Assembly (NCBI GenBank): GCA_036898135.1
Contig: CM072513.1
Coordinates: forward strand, 73,557,380 to 73,621,379
Source of the DNA: Oncomelania hupensis
Taxonomy: Eukaryota; Mollusca; Gastropoda; Littorinimorpha; Pomatiopsidae
Length of the DNA: 64,000 nucleotides
Direction: 5' to 3'
Of this stretch, positions 1 to 14,400 are shown in pieces. The first letter of the stretch is position 1, and each line of letters opens with the position of its first letter. Made by a program: the position numbers and the translations under genes. The notes beneath the pieces were generated by a model. It did no database searches and was not told the DNA's origin. It worked only from the letters and a program-made list of their open reading frames with translations.

Positions 1-71
1 GCGCGTAGTCTAAAGAAGTTTGCGGGAAAGAATACTTGAAACAGTACTGCCGTCAATCTGTAAAAAACACA
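1..71 (+). other. WDHD1: WDHD1 5' untranslated sequence (partial)
   Basis: The 71 bases before the WDHD1 ATG show no splice acceptor needed for frame and no TATA box. The transcription start and promoter are probably left of the window. Confidence 0.5.
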
Positions 72-3000
72 ATGAAGCCCATGCGTTATGCACATAACGA
101 CGGGCATACCGACCTGTGTTTTGAGGACTCTGGAGAGTATGTTAAATTTTATGTGATCGTTTTGTAGTTCTTTGCTGTCCGATCTTATCTGCGTTTGTGA
201 ACAATATATTATATTATACTTTTTCTGTCACTCATTCACTGTCAGATGAGCAAGTCAATAGCAAAATTTCTATATTAATTATCGTTGGCAGATGTCAAAC
301 TGCTAAAAAAAGAAACTGTGGATCACACCTGAACTTTTGCCTACCAAAAAAATCAACAATTACGTCCGAAAAGGCATGCACACTGCAAAGGAGAACTGGA
401 TAGAAGATTAATGCCAGGAAATAGCGAACAGTCTGAATAAGAACAACAGCAAGAAGGCCTACCAGACTGAGAAGCGGCTGACAAGTGTTAAACCGCGATC
501 CAAAGCAAGTCTGGCATATGCCTAACAGAACAAAAAGTCTTGGATAGATGAGGACAGTCCTGCTGTGACCTTTACAACCACACACCAAACTGAGACCCAT
601 CAAGTCAAGCATGTCCCCAGAACAGAGAAGAAGAAATCCTCCCAATTCTCCGAGAAGTTGAGGCAGCAGTGCAATCGCTGAAGAAGGGGAAATCAGCGGG
701 AGTGGACAACACACCCACAAAATTGCTTCAAGCAGGGGAAGAAACGATTATTGACGCCCTCGCCATTATCAGTAATAAGATCTCGCGTCCATTTAGAGGA
801 CTGGTCAATTAACGTCAAGTTATATTCAATATTATCTGTTTATCGCTAAGCCGAGTTACCACATTTTTGTCGGCAATATTTCTGCTGTTACAGTCATTAA
901 CTGTTTGAACACACAAATTGTGTTTGAACTTGTATCAGTAAATTACCAGATGTATGACTATCTCTGTAAATTGTATACTAGTGTACTGAATAAAGTAGTA
1001 CAACTGTAGATTCTCAAGTGCTTCTGCAATAATCAGATGATTAGAAACGGATCCTCATGAATATATATTTGCAGGTACATTTTCACCTGTGGAACCGATG
1101 GTGATGTAAGGGTGTGGAAAGGAATTGATGATGACGATGCTGTTACTCACAGAGTTGGAGATCGGGCCTATGCCGTCGCTTTCAAGGTATATGACTAGTA
1201 AAATGTATAGCACCTCATTTTCTTAATTTTTTTGGTGCATTTTATTTCTTGCTTTGCTCATGGAAAGGCGCAATACCAACATCAATATCATAATTTTAAA
1301 ATAATGTCTATTTTGCAATAAAAAGATAAAAAAAATTAAATGGTTATTTAACTTAAGGGTTGTAACACATTTTCCGAGATTGACCTCTTAGCAGGATTGT
1401 TTTATTAATTTATTATTTGTTTCTTAAAATGTATTGTTTTCAGTTAGATGAAGTATTCTTGTTTATGCATTTATGTTTTGTTTTTGTAGAATGGTCGTTT
1501 CTTCACAGCTACAGACAGCAACTCGGTGCAGGCAAACAAGTTTCCTGATGGCATGCCAGATGGACTGGTGACACGCTTCACTGCCCCTGTCACTCACATG
1601 GTCTTCACTGCAGACGGCAAAACTTTGATTGCTGGATCAAGGTATGGTACATTAAAGTCTCACTCACCAACAAGTAACATTCTTCAGTACAACAGATATG
1701 GGAACATTTATATCTAGATATTATTTACATAGAGATTATGTAGATCTAGTCATTGAACATAACTGCTTGTTTTGTGTGTTTTCAATCTTTGATTTTGTGC
1801 CAGCCCCTTTCTCTCCATCTCCCTCTTTGTCCCTTCTCACTCTCTCTTTCTCATGCTTTCTCTCTTGCTCGACTCCCCAGGCTCGCTTTCACAGTCTTAA
1901 ATTTCAGCTGTCCCACCAAGCTAATAACTCTGGCAAACTTACTCGTTTACAGCATTCTTCACTTATCCGGAATCGACGTTTATAAAAAGTAACAGAATTC
2001 AGTTCGATTCTGTGAAACTTGGAAGAATTGTTGAGAATAGAATGTGTGGAGGGATCAGACTACAGCAGGAAAAAAGATCTGTAACAAGGCTCCCCATTAT
2101 ACCAAGATCGGGCGCCATGACGCCTTAGAATCGTCGATCAGGCATGAGGGGTACGTCTTAAATGTTACATTGGTGTTGAAAATAGGCCTTAAAAATCTAT
2201 CTACGGTGTGCAAAGATCATGAACTCAATATTAAGCGAGGCAAAAAGGCTTCTTTTTGAGGGAATGTCCGACAAACAGCTGCTTCTTACAAGTGTGTTTA
2301 CAGTTTCGGTAAGAATCGTATCTAAAATTAGCTCGGCTAGGCGACTGAAAAGTTAGCTCGATGTTCATTGATTTACGTTCTACACTATCAAGCAATCATT
2401 ATGCTCCAAATATAAATGTCACTATGAAACCTTCAATCATGGCATTGCTATCTTGGTTTAAATCTGGAAATATGGAAAGGAAAACCCGTCGATGTCGTCA
2501 GCTCGAGTGCTAACAATCCGAAATGCATGTGGCCCAGCATTGTGGAACACTCTCCCCCAGGACTTGAGAGTCGTAGAGACACTGGATTCTTTCAAGAGGC
2601 GTCTGAAGACGTATCTTTTCTGACTATTTTTGAGTGTATACATAGAGAAGTTCTTTTTTTTTTTTTATCCTTTTTCCCCAACCCCCTGCGTCCTGAGCAT
2701 GCTGCCAGCATGGATATGTGCGCCATACAAGTGGACATCATCATCATCATCATCATCATGAAATAAAGTTAGGGAAAGCAAATGATGCTAATTCATTTCC
2801 GACAACAATGGATTGTAAAATTTGAATGGCCCATTCCTATCCTATCCCATAACTCGAAAGTCATTGGGGCACCACAGTTGATCGTTTAACCAGCATACGC
2901 CATCTTTCTCTAGCTCAGCAACCCTCATGGCTTTGCTCAGTGTAAGCAAGTCCATTCTCGAATGTTGTTCTCCCATCTCTTTTTCTGTCTACCTCTTCTT

Positions 3001-5355
3001 CTGCCTCCTTGCACCATGCCTCGCAGAATGGTCTTTGCAAGGCCTCATGCTCTGGTGACGTGGCCATTCCATCGGAGTTTCTATTTCTTCACCACTGTGA
3101 GCATGTCATCGTGTTGTCCAATGGCTAATGTGATGGTCTGTCGGCCTTTTTCGTTGGTGACGTTCTGGGTATAGGAAATGCCCAGAAGTCTTCTGTAGCA
3201 CCTCATCTCCCTCTTCATCTCCATGCTTTGTATTCTTTGTTGTAGGTCTGCTGTGAGGGTCCATGTTTCGCAAGAGTATAGGAAAGTGGAGATGACAAAG
3301 GGGTGCAGCAGCCTTATCTTGGAATGTAGACTGATGGTCCTGTCTTTTCAAATGGGCTTCAACCTTGTCAGGGCAGCAGTTGTTTGTGCGATCCTGGAGA
3401 GGACTTCCTGTCAGGATTCATTGTCTGATACAATGGCTCCTAAATATTTGAAGCTGTGCACCCTGTTTAGGGATTGGCCTTGGACTTTGATGTCAGTGTT
3501 GATGCCATTGGTGTTGTCGGTCATCATTTTGGTCTTCTCTGCAATTATTTCCATTCCATAGGCTCTGTACCAGTTGTTCAAGTTCATGTTCCTCTCCAGC
3601 CAATCCATCAATGCCTTCCGCAAAAATGGAGATTGGAGATTGCTCTAACCCCCTATGCTGACTGTGACTTCATGATCTGCACACCGATTGTTGTTCTGAA
3701 CCAGTTCCCGATGGCGCTGTTGTGGAGGACTGCACTGGTAGCCTCGTCATACAGGCTTTTGATGACTTTAATAATGTTAGTGTTGATGTTGTACACTCTT
3801 ATGGTTGCCCACAGAGCTGCTTGCCAGACTCGGGTCAAACGCTTTTTTGAAATCTACAAACACATGATATAGATGTTGTTGGTGCTGTAGGTATTTCTCG
3901 ACGATTATTCTGATGTTGAAAATCTGTTCAGTGTTACTTCGCAATGCCCTTAATCCTGCGGGTTGGCTGATGGTGCGGTAATTTTTACACTCCTGAAAGT
4001 TACCTTTTTGGGAAGAGTGATGACAAGCTACTGAGTCCATGGTGTAGGCAACTCCCCACTCTTCCAGATCTTGTTACTGATAATGATGAGGGCGTCAATC
4101 ATCGCTTCTCTTCCTGCTTGAAGCAATTCTGCAGGTGTGTTGTCCATTCCCGCTGACTTCACCTTCTCCAGCGATTGCATTTCTATCTTAACCTCTTCTC
4201 GGAGAATTTGGAAGATTTCTTCTTCTCTGTTCTGAGGACATGCTAGAACTGATGGGTCTTCGTTTGGTGTGTGGTTGTAAATGTCAGAGCATATTCAAGA
4301 CTTATTGTTCTTCTGTAAGGCATATGCCAGACTTGCTTTGGATCGTGAAGACTTTGGGCTGTTTAACACTTATGAGTCACTTCACATTCTGGTAGGCCTT
4401 CTTGCTGTTGTTCTTGTTCAGACTGTTTTTCAATTCCTCTATCCAGTTCTACTTTTTCGGATATCATTGTCAATTTTTCGGTAGGCATCAGCTCCTTGTG
4501 AGGTGTTTTTTTTCTTTTTCATCTCTCTTTGTTTGTCACACAGGTCCAAAATTTCAGGTGTGATCCACGGGTTCTACTTTGGGACTCAGTGTTGGCATCT
4601 GTAGCAACTAAGTTGAAGGTGGTGGTCATGGTGTTGACATCTACTTCAGCAGCTCCCAAAATGAGCAGTGGTACAAATTGCGCTCCAATTGTGGCTTGGA
4701 ATATTTCTGCCACCTCTGGGTCTTGCAGTTTGTCCAGATCGAACTTCAGTCTGATGCACTTTGCTGTGCTTACTCTCTTCAAGTGGAGCCGGAAATACAC
4801 CATATTGAGATCATGGTCACTTCCGATGTCTGCTTGGTGATCCAGCCGACAACCGATCTGTTATGGAGTGAGTGGTTCATTTCATCATACTGTGCCGCTT
4901 GGGCAAGAAAGACCTGGCGGGATGCAATCCTCTCCGGGCTGTTGGCCACAGCCGAAATCCACATGTATGGTGTGGCTCGCCTTGGCCCCGAACATGTGGT
5001 CGTTGAACCTATAATAATGTGAGGTTCCTCCATCCTGGCCGGTGACTTCTGATGCCATGCTGACATCACCCCTGTTAGTCGCCTCTTACACCTGGAAATG
5101 TTGGGTCTATTGTATTCAGTGCCCGAACTCACAGGGCTACATCTACGCTATTAAGAGAAAAATGGGATGTGGCTTCCCACTCCTTAAAATGTTTACCAAG
5201 GAATTAAAAAAATCCTTAAAATTGTAACATGGAAGTGAGCCCACTCCTTAGATTCATTGCAAATGGGGAGCCCTGTTTAAGCTAACAGATTTAGGTCACT
5301 CCAGAGGATATTTACTCACATTTGGTTACTGGACAAGTGCATTCAGCATTCCTGC

Positions 5356-5404
<49 letters not shown>

Positions 5405-8400
5405 GACACACACACTCTCTCTCTCTCTTGTTATTTTATTTTAATTTTATTTTGTCTTTTTTTTTCATTTCAGTGACTTTACATTGAAGGTGGTGGATGT
5501 GGAGACCAGCAGTCACAAAGTGTACAGTGGTCATCAGGCCCCAGTGCTTAGCATTGCTCTCGATCCTAAAGAACAGTTTGTGGTCAGCTGATGATTGAGT
5601 TGCATTAGAATTTAGCTCAATAAGATACAAATGTATACTAATAATAATATTGTTAATAAGTGTTTGTTTCCTTTTAAAATTAAAAAAAAACAAAACTACA
5701 AAAACATGACACACACAGAGACATACACACACACAATAACAACAGTCTGTTCAAAGTGTAATGTTCATGCATTCTTAAATTAACATTCATGTCAATGAAA
5801 GGAACTTTCTGAAATAATATTTATTTGTTTCACATGTTAGATTTTATATTATGCAGTTAGATAAATCTCGGGATTGAGTATTGCAAAAAACAGTGGGGAC
5901 TAACTGAAGGAGACTATAGTTAAATTCAATTTGGTTGGATCTAGCTGCAGTGCAAACAGTCATCCACAGATATTAAACGGACAAAAATTTGTGACTACAA
6001 ATATTGTGTTACTCAATTATTGATGACAAAAGATTAAATAATGGTTAATGGGGTTTTGTTTGTTGGCAGGCGTCGGCAAGCTGTGATGGGACTGTCCAGG
6101 TGTGGTCTCTCAGTGACCAGTCAGCAGTCAAAACTCTTCACGTGTTGGGAAAATGCAGTGATGTCAGGTATTATATAGAATGATTCACTTGTTAGACCTA
6201 TCCTATCCTATCCTATCCCTTAACTCAGAGGTCGTAGGGGCACCACAGATGACCATTAAACCAGCTTACTCCATCTTTCCCTGTTCTCAGCAACCCTGAT
6301 TGTTTCGCTCAGTGTCAAACCAGTCCATTCTCGAATGTTGTCCTCCCACCTCTTTTTCGGTCTCCCTATCTTCTACCTCCTTGCACTGTGCCTTGCAGGA
6401 TGGTCTTTGCAAGACCTGACGAACTAATGATGTGGCCATACCATCGGAGTTTCCGTTTTTTCACCACTGTGAGCAGGTCATCGTGTTGTCCAATGGCTTG
6501 TGTGATGGTCTGTTGGACTTCGTCGTTGGTGATGTGCTGGGTATAGGAAATGCCCAGAAGTCTTCTGTAGCACCTCATCTCCATGCTTTGTATTCTTCGT
6601 TGGAGATCTGCTGTGAGGGTCCATGTTTCGCAAGCATATAGGAAAATGGAGATGAAAAGGGAGCGCAGCAGCCTTACCTTGGAATGTAGACTGATGGTCC
6701 TGTCTTTCCAAATTGGCTTCAACCTCGCCAAGGCAGCAGTTGTTTGTGCGATCCTGGATAGGACTTCCTGTCTGGACCCATCGTCTAATACAATAGCTCC
6801 TAAATATTTCAAGCTATGCACTATGTTGAGGGATTGGCCTTGGACTTTGATGTCCATGTTGATGCCATTGGTGTTGTTGTCATCATTTTGGTCTTCTCTG
6901 CACTTATTTCCATTTTATAGGCTCTGGAGGTGGTGTCAAGCCTCTGTACCAGCTGTTCAAGTTCCTGTTTTTCTCCAGCCAATTCATCAACGTCATCCGC
7001 AAAACGAAGGTTGGAGATTGCTCTTCCCCCTATGCTGACTGTGCCTTCGTGATCTGCAAGGGCATCTGACATGATGCGCTCTAGGAAGATGTTGAAGAGT
7101 GTTGGAGAGAGTAAGCATCGCTGACGCACACCGATTGTTGTTCTGAACCAGTTTCCTATGGCGCTTTTGTGAAGGACTGCACTGGTAGCCTTGTCATACA
7201 GGCTTTTGATGACTTCAATAATTTTAGGGCTGATGTTGTAAACTCTCATGGTTGCCCACAGAGCTGCATGCCAGACTCGGTCAAACGCCTTTTTGAAGTC
7301 TACGAACACATGATATAGATGTTGTTGGTGCTGTAGGTATTTCTTGCAGATTATTCTGAGGTTGAAAATCTGTTCAGTGGTACTTGGCCCTGCCCTGAAT
7401 CCTGCTTGCTCTTCAGCTATGATTTGTTCAGCTTGGGGTTTCAACCTGTTGAGTATTATTTTCAGGAGGACCTTGCTGGGATGGCTGGTGAGGCTGATGG
7501 TGCGGTAATTTTCACATTCCTGAAGGTTACCTTTTTTGGGAAGAGTGATGACAAGTTACTGGGTCCATGATGAAGGCCACTCCCCACTCTGCCAGATCTT
7601 GTTACAGATAATGGTGAGGGCATCAATCATCGCTTCTCCTCATGCTTGAAGCAGTTCCGCGGGTGTGTTGTCCACTCCCGCTGACTTCCCCTTCTTCAGC
7701 GATTGCACTGCTGCCTCAACTTCTTGGAGAATTGGGAGGATTTCTTCTTCTTCTCTGTTCTCTGGACATGCTAGAACTGATGGGTATCCGTTTGGTGTGT
7801 GGTTGTAAAGGTCAGAGCAGTACTCTGTCCATCTATCCAAGACTTCTTGTTCTTCTGTAAGGCATATGCCAGACTTGCTTTGGATCGTGGAGACCTTGGG
7901 CTGTTGAACACATGTCAGCCGCTTCACAGTCTGGTAAGCCTTTTTGCTGTTGTTCTTGTTCAGACTGTTCTCTATTTCCTGGCACTGATCTTCTATCCAG
8001 CTCCTTTGCTGTGCGCATGCCTTTTCGGATGTCATTGTTGATTTTTCGGTAGGCATCATCTCCCTGTGTTCTTTTTCTTTTTCATCTCTCTTCGTTTATC
8101 ACACAGGTCCAAAAGTTCAGGTGTGATCCACATCTTGTTAGACGTTTTTTTTAATTTGCAAGATAAGGATAGATGTGTTGAAAAGACTGACGTTGGATGA
8201 ACAACCACTCAGGAAATAGTTATAACCTGAATTTAAAAAAAAAAAAGGAATGTGAAAGGAGAACTGGTATTTAATTAAATGTCACCTGGCAGATCCCAGA
8301 AATGGTGCGTTGCTGCAGAAAATTTTCCAACTTTAACACCTTATCAGGGCTGAGATTTAGCAAGCCAGGCTAAGGAGCCAGCCGGGCTCCTAACCTGGGA

Positions 8401-11400
8401 AGTTGAAGTTGCCAAAATATTTCTCAGGTTGCCAGACCCCTTGATTGAAAGCACGGTCATTTTTTAAAAAACTGTATAACTATTGCAGCTAATAAACAAG
8501 ATAAATTTCAACAACAACAGTTTCATTTTTTAAAACAAGCACTGTATAATTTATTCATCATTGACATCCTCCTCCTCAATGTTCCAAAACTTGAAGGAGC
8601 TTGGGTGTGTCTTCTTCAGCTGTTTTTTTTCTTCTTCGGACTTTTTTTTTTTGCTGGAGGCTCCGAGACACCGCTTAAAAAGCGCCACATCGTTCGAGAT
8701 TGACAAAAGACTGAGAATGGGGAATATCGAAAGTACGGCAAGTCTCGCGTGACTCATCAAGGAAGTCAGAGACTCGTTCCGATACACGCAATGAAGAAAG
8801 AAGGCTAGGATCTCGCAGGGCAGTAGTGTTTCGCGGCGAGGGAAAGAAGAAAGTCTCGCGAGAAAAGGCTATTTTTACTTCGCAAATTCCTCGCTTTGCC
8901 AGCGTTACCTAACTTCCTAGCATGCATCGGAACGGGTCTCCGGTGCTGACTGCAGAAGCGGTTGGCGCGTGTTTTGTTTTACATTGCAAGTCAAAAGTCC
9001 GTGTACAGGTACAGAATCTCTACCACTGGCGGTATTTTCAAGTCGCCAGCCGGGCGAATGGTACCCCAAATCGAGCTCGCCACACACTATTTTTAGGGGC
9101 CATTGGCGAGTTGGTGAACGTTAAAGCTCAGCCCTGCTTATTATATAGGTTATAATTTTTCGGATGACATTAAAACACAAGTTCTTCTTTCACACTTAAG
9201 AAGCAATAGATACATGTAACCTTGATTTTGTGAACTGAAAAAACAATTATGTTCTTGACTTTATATCAGTAGTTATTTATGTGTTTGCTGTGATGCTGAA
9301 TTTTGCCTCATGTGAGAAAGCCCTTTTCATATGCATTGCAGTTAACTCATACCCCACTAACCACTGTGATCCCAAGATCCACTGCGATCTCATTTTTCAA
9401 CTGTAACATCTTTTTTTCATCTTTTTTTGCTTTAATGACGTAAAATTTTTTTTTATGAAACTCAAGTTCTGGCTTTCAAGTTTGTTCTATTGCACACTGT
9501 TTCTTAATGTTCTTCAGCTGTAAAATGATGTAGCTAGCAGAGTTTAATTTGGTAATCACTGGCTTTGTGTTATTTTTGCCAAACAAAATGGTGTTATCTA
9601 CTTCAGAGTCATTTATTATACTGCCATCTAAATCAGGTATTTTCCATTTGAAACATTTCAAACTTTGCACGAAAGTGTACTATGTTAACAATAAATCCTG
9701 AAATTTTCATGTTCTTTTGTGGAGTACTTTATTTTAAATTAATTTGTTACTAAATAGTACAAATAGCCAGCATACAGAGAAATGAGTAGAACAAAATCGC
9801 CCAGTAGGGAGTGAGCTAATGGTCGTATCGTTATTGTACCATAATCCATATTTATTTTGGTGTTTGGAAGTAGAGGTGGATTGGATTTTGAATTGTGGAA
9901 TAACATGTTCATTCAGATGTTAATTTTTAATGGTAATGGCTTTGGAATACAAATTTTTCATTGCATGAGATAAGAATTGTTTTTTTTGTTATTGCCACAC
10001 ATACCTAAAGAAATAATCATGTAATGTAATATTATTGCCACACACTGTATGGCATGATTTATGAAAAATTGGTGTCATTGTTTAGCTTAGTTGCTAATTT
10101 TCTTACATCTCATTGTGCTAATTTCCTATGATTTCATTATTTTCAGTCTGGCCAAGAGCCTGTGTCGACTGTGTTGGTCTCCATGTGGACAGGTATGAGA
10201 ACAAAAGTGTTTTTTCAAACAAGCTGTTATAATAACACAGTGTAATATTGCTGCTGCAAAATAGTAAATATTCAGTAAAGGCATCTCCTGAACAGTTTCA
10301 TTTATTAGAGTGTGAAGTCTTGTAAAAACATGTTTTGATTTTGTGCCAAAATAAAATGAATTAAGCCATTTTATTTATTTTAATTCTTGTTTTTGTTTTT
10401 CATCCTTCAGTTTTTGCTTGTGCCAGTGGATAAAGATGTTCACATTTTTGGCAGAGGCAGTTGGGAAAAAGTGGACAATATTAGTGTTCCTGAGATTACT
10501 TTTGTAAGTATGATTTTGTTTCATTTGATTCGAGGTCACGATAGAGTATTTGCGTTTGAGTCTGTTGGTCGGGGCAGATAATGTGAACATGCTTCAGTGA
10601 ACTTGTTTTAGTACCATTATAACTGATTTGAGTTGCCAGTTGTTTTTATATTGGACTTTTGTGCATTAAAATAATAGGGATTGTTTGGGGCAAAAGTGTA
10701 TATTCATGGGGGAAATGTATATTATATATTCAAAGGACACATTGGTATAGCATTGGCAGTTGCGTTTTCATTTGCTTTGTGCCCTTACTGTTGAAGAGAT
10801 AGTATTTTTTATGGCAGGCAATCAACATTGTGCGCTTTAGCCCCGACGGCTGTCATTTGTCAGTGGCCTGCATGGACGGACTGATCGCTATCTTTGACTG
10901 GAAGAGCCGAAAGCTTGTGGAGAAGTACGTATTGACTTTGTTTTCTGTTTGTTAATTGCTTGTGTGTACGTGTGTGGAAAAGTGTGAACCTCATCAACCC
11001 CATTACCAACTTCAACCTCACATCCTTCAAAAAGACCGAAACTTCCAAAGCTGTTTATAAGCAACTATATCTAGAACAATGTTCATTGTATAAAGGATAG
11101 AAAAAAACAACTTGTACGTACGGGTAGAAGAAAGGAGACTCAGTTGCTACTGCGTCGGTCTCTGGGAGACACCTTGACCAGTCTTTGCCACAGCATATAC
11201 CTGATTTTTGTTCTGTTTATACAGCTGAGCTCAAGACAATTCATTTAGCTCTGAAACAGGTTTTTCAGTCCAAAAGATCCTCATTTTTAATCATGTCTGA
11301 TTCACTATCAGCACTTCAGGCTATTTCCACGAGAAAGATATCACACCCTTTTCTGGCAGAGATCCATGACCTCCACACACAACTTGTTTCTGGAGGTAAA

Positions 11401-14400
11401 AACATAGTTTTTATGTGGGTACCTAGTCACATGGGCATCCATGGCAACATTGCAGTGGACAAAGCAGCTAAAAAAGCTCTGCATCTAGATTTCCTTTCAG
11501 AGATTTTCCAATTTGTTCCATTCTCTGACCTGGGTTTTATGACTGGCTCTCATTGTAAACGGCTGTGGCAGACCGAATGGTATAATCAAATCAATAACAA
11601 ATTATTTTAACTTCTTCCAGATTTATTTGTCTGCTTCTTTGCCTAACTTTGAGTCCACTCGCAAAGAAGAAACTATTTTGGCTCACCTTCACATTGGGCA
11701 TAGCCATACTTATGTCACCCATAGTTTCCTTTTTAAAGGAGAACCACCGTGGTGCTTTGCATGTGATAAGTCCTTTTCCATCCGCCATTTTGTGTGAATG
11801 TGCTGATCTAATTGATAAAAGAGAAAGATATTTTGGTTCGAAACCTTTTAATTAGATTTTTACAGTTTGTAATAGTACATTTTTTCAGTTTTTACATAAT
11901 GTTGATTTGTATTAGCACATATAGGTCACGTCGTCTTGTTTATATTCTTGGTTAAATTTTATTAGTAAGGCTTGTTTTATTTACATATTTTATGATATTT
12001 AAATGTTAGCTAGTCTGATTTTGCTTAGTTTTGTGTGGTCCTGATTCAGCTTTTGGCAGTCCGCTGGACGTTATAAACATTGAATATCTGTCTATCTTTG
12101 AACTGAAGGGAATAATTTTGTACATATGCCTTGCCTAGAAGTATTCCTTGATTCATTTTTTTCTTATTTTTGCTTATTTTATTGACTCCAATTCATAACA
12201 ACGTGAGTCTGTGTACTCATCTCCCAAACACATTTTTCCAGATTTTTGCAAATCTGTGCAAGATGAGTCCTAAAAGGCTAAATAGTCGAAAATAACATTT
12301 AAAAAATATTTTAAAAACTGTACATCTCTCCGTCCGTCTGTCCGTGCAAAACTTGCAGGTGGATTATGTCAGACCCTATTTCAACTTTCACAATCACACT
12401 TTGTAAGATGGTGTATATCCATGAGATCTCATAAATGATCAGTGAATGAGTGACTTCACTTCAAGGTCAAAGGGTCAACAAATGTTAGTCAAAAAAGGAC
12501 AATTTGTCACAAAATTTCAATTTTTTAAAGATTTATTAATATTGAAGTTATGAATTTTTGGGTTATAATAGTTATCAACAAGACACATATACTTTGCAAA
12601 TTTGGTCAACCTCAATCCAAGGTCACTGGAGCTGTCCAAAGTTGGTTAGTATAGGTATATTGAAGTGACCTTCACCCTAAACTATGAGAGATATAAAGTT
12701 CAAACTTGTTGTATTTAGAGATGATGGATTGATCTTTCATATATATTCTATTTTTGCGTTGATTTTAAAGGTGAAGGTCATTTTGGGCCTTGAAAAAACA
12801 TATTAGAAAAATAGGTCGTCATATTATAGTGGAATGGCTGTAAAATTAACTCGTAATATGCAACAACATTGGGTTATTTGATCACATATGAGCATGAGAG
12901 GTCACGTGAAGGTAATCGCAAGGTCAAGATCACTGAAGGTCAAGGTCATCCCAAAGTCACTGCTTTTTTGTGTGTGTGCATAATACCACTTTTGCTGTAG
13001 TTTATTTGATCGTACATGTGTGTATTTTGAGCCAGATGTCAAGGTCATCACAAGGTCAAGAGCATAGAAAGATCAAAGTCAGTATTACTTGGCATTTTAA
13101 TGCCGCCGTTTCATTTTTTTCTTCTTCTGGGACTTAATTTTCATGGTAAATATTGCAAGTTTCATAAAAAGCTTGTTTGTCAAACGGGCTTTGCCATTCT
13201 AGTTTCTGTGTGTGTTAGTTTCTTCTTTTTTTGTGTTGTATTTTTCACTTTATTTATTTCCATTTCTCAATGTTCAGGCACAAACATGGTTTGACTGTCA
13301 CATCATTATCATGGAACCCGACTGACATTCATCGTATTGCTTTCTGTGATAGAGAGGTGAGGAGCATCTCATGACATCACCTCAACATCTTATGAGAACA
13401 CATGTTTGTCTCGTTTTTTGTATTCTTCACCATTTTTACAGTTCTTCTTTTGTTATTTGGTGTTTAAACATACACAGTATACTTTCTTATTCTTGAATAA
13501 AATGCACCAACTCACTGTGCGACCAGGATAATCTTTGTAGACTTGTTCTTAGTTTTTATATACGTATTTTTTCTTTCGTTTAGGTTAAATTCCCATTTAT
13601 CGTACTTCTTGTTTCAGGGTCAGCTTGGTATGATTGACGATGTGCTGTCATCCTCGAAGGTAAATTGTTCAAACTCACTGTACCCAGTTTTAAATATAAA
13701 TTTTATTCAACATTGCTGGAAAGATTGTTATATTTTCTAATATTTAGTACGGGCAATTTAATATAGAGCTTATGCTTTACGCGTTTGAGCTGTTTATGTA
13801 ATTGTTTTATGTTGGTTTTCTATTGACACCGAGATCATTGCCGATTCACTGTATTGACTAATTTAGTAGTAGATTTGTTTTTTTCTTTATTTGGTAGTTA
13901 GAAGTGCAAGAAAGAATCACAGTTTAATTTCTCTATGTACCCCAACCTTACCCATGAACACACACTCTTGTAGTTTTATACTTTAAACAAAAGAATTCCT
14001 ACCTTTAATTGATTTACTTATCTGCTTGTTTAATTATTTATTCAGGAAGAGAGGACATCACAAAAGTCAACTTCAGATATTACTGTACATACATCAATGT
14101 CATACACCTATGTGTATCGTTGATTGCTTCCTCTGGCTGATTGATTGAATAATTGCTACAGGACGAGACACCCGCACAAAAGTCAAAGTCATCAGAAATT
14201 GCAGCAGATAGGGTACCAGCAGGAGTGTTTGATGACGAAGATGATGACATGCTGATGGAGGCCAGCGGAGTAGCGGTGGACAATGATGATGATGGTAATG
14301 ACGATGATACGGACAGCATAGACCTGGGTGCTATCAAGAAAAGCATGATGCCGTTCATAATGGGTGATGAAGACAGCAATGCTGCAGGTACATGCTGTTT

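Larger units (their letters stand above)
72..13356 (+). other. WDHD1: WDHD1 exons 1-9: N-terminal WD40 propeller
   Basis: Residues 1 to about 287 form the WD40 repeats. Visible repeat cores are [25 protein letters not shown] and [21 protein letters not shown]. In orthologues this propeller contacts replisome partners. The block is spread over 13 kb because introns 3 and 5 have each absorbed LINE and DNA-transposon insertions. Confidence 0.9.

Noticed and set aside
295..720. 141-codon minus-strand frame near the left edge
   Set aside because: The plus strand here matches the RTE-like LINE in order and orientation; the minus frame is its complement.
8551..8787. Independent host gene with a lysine-rich tail
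   Set aside because: It lies wholly inside a CAGGG-ended transposon with target duplications.
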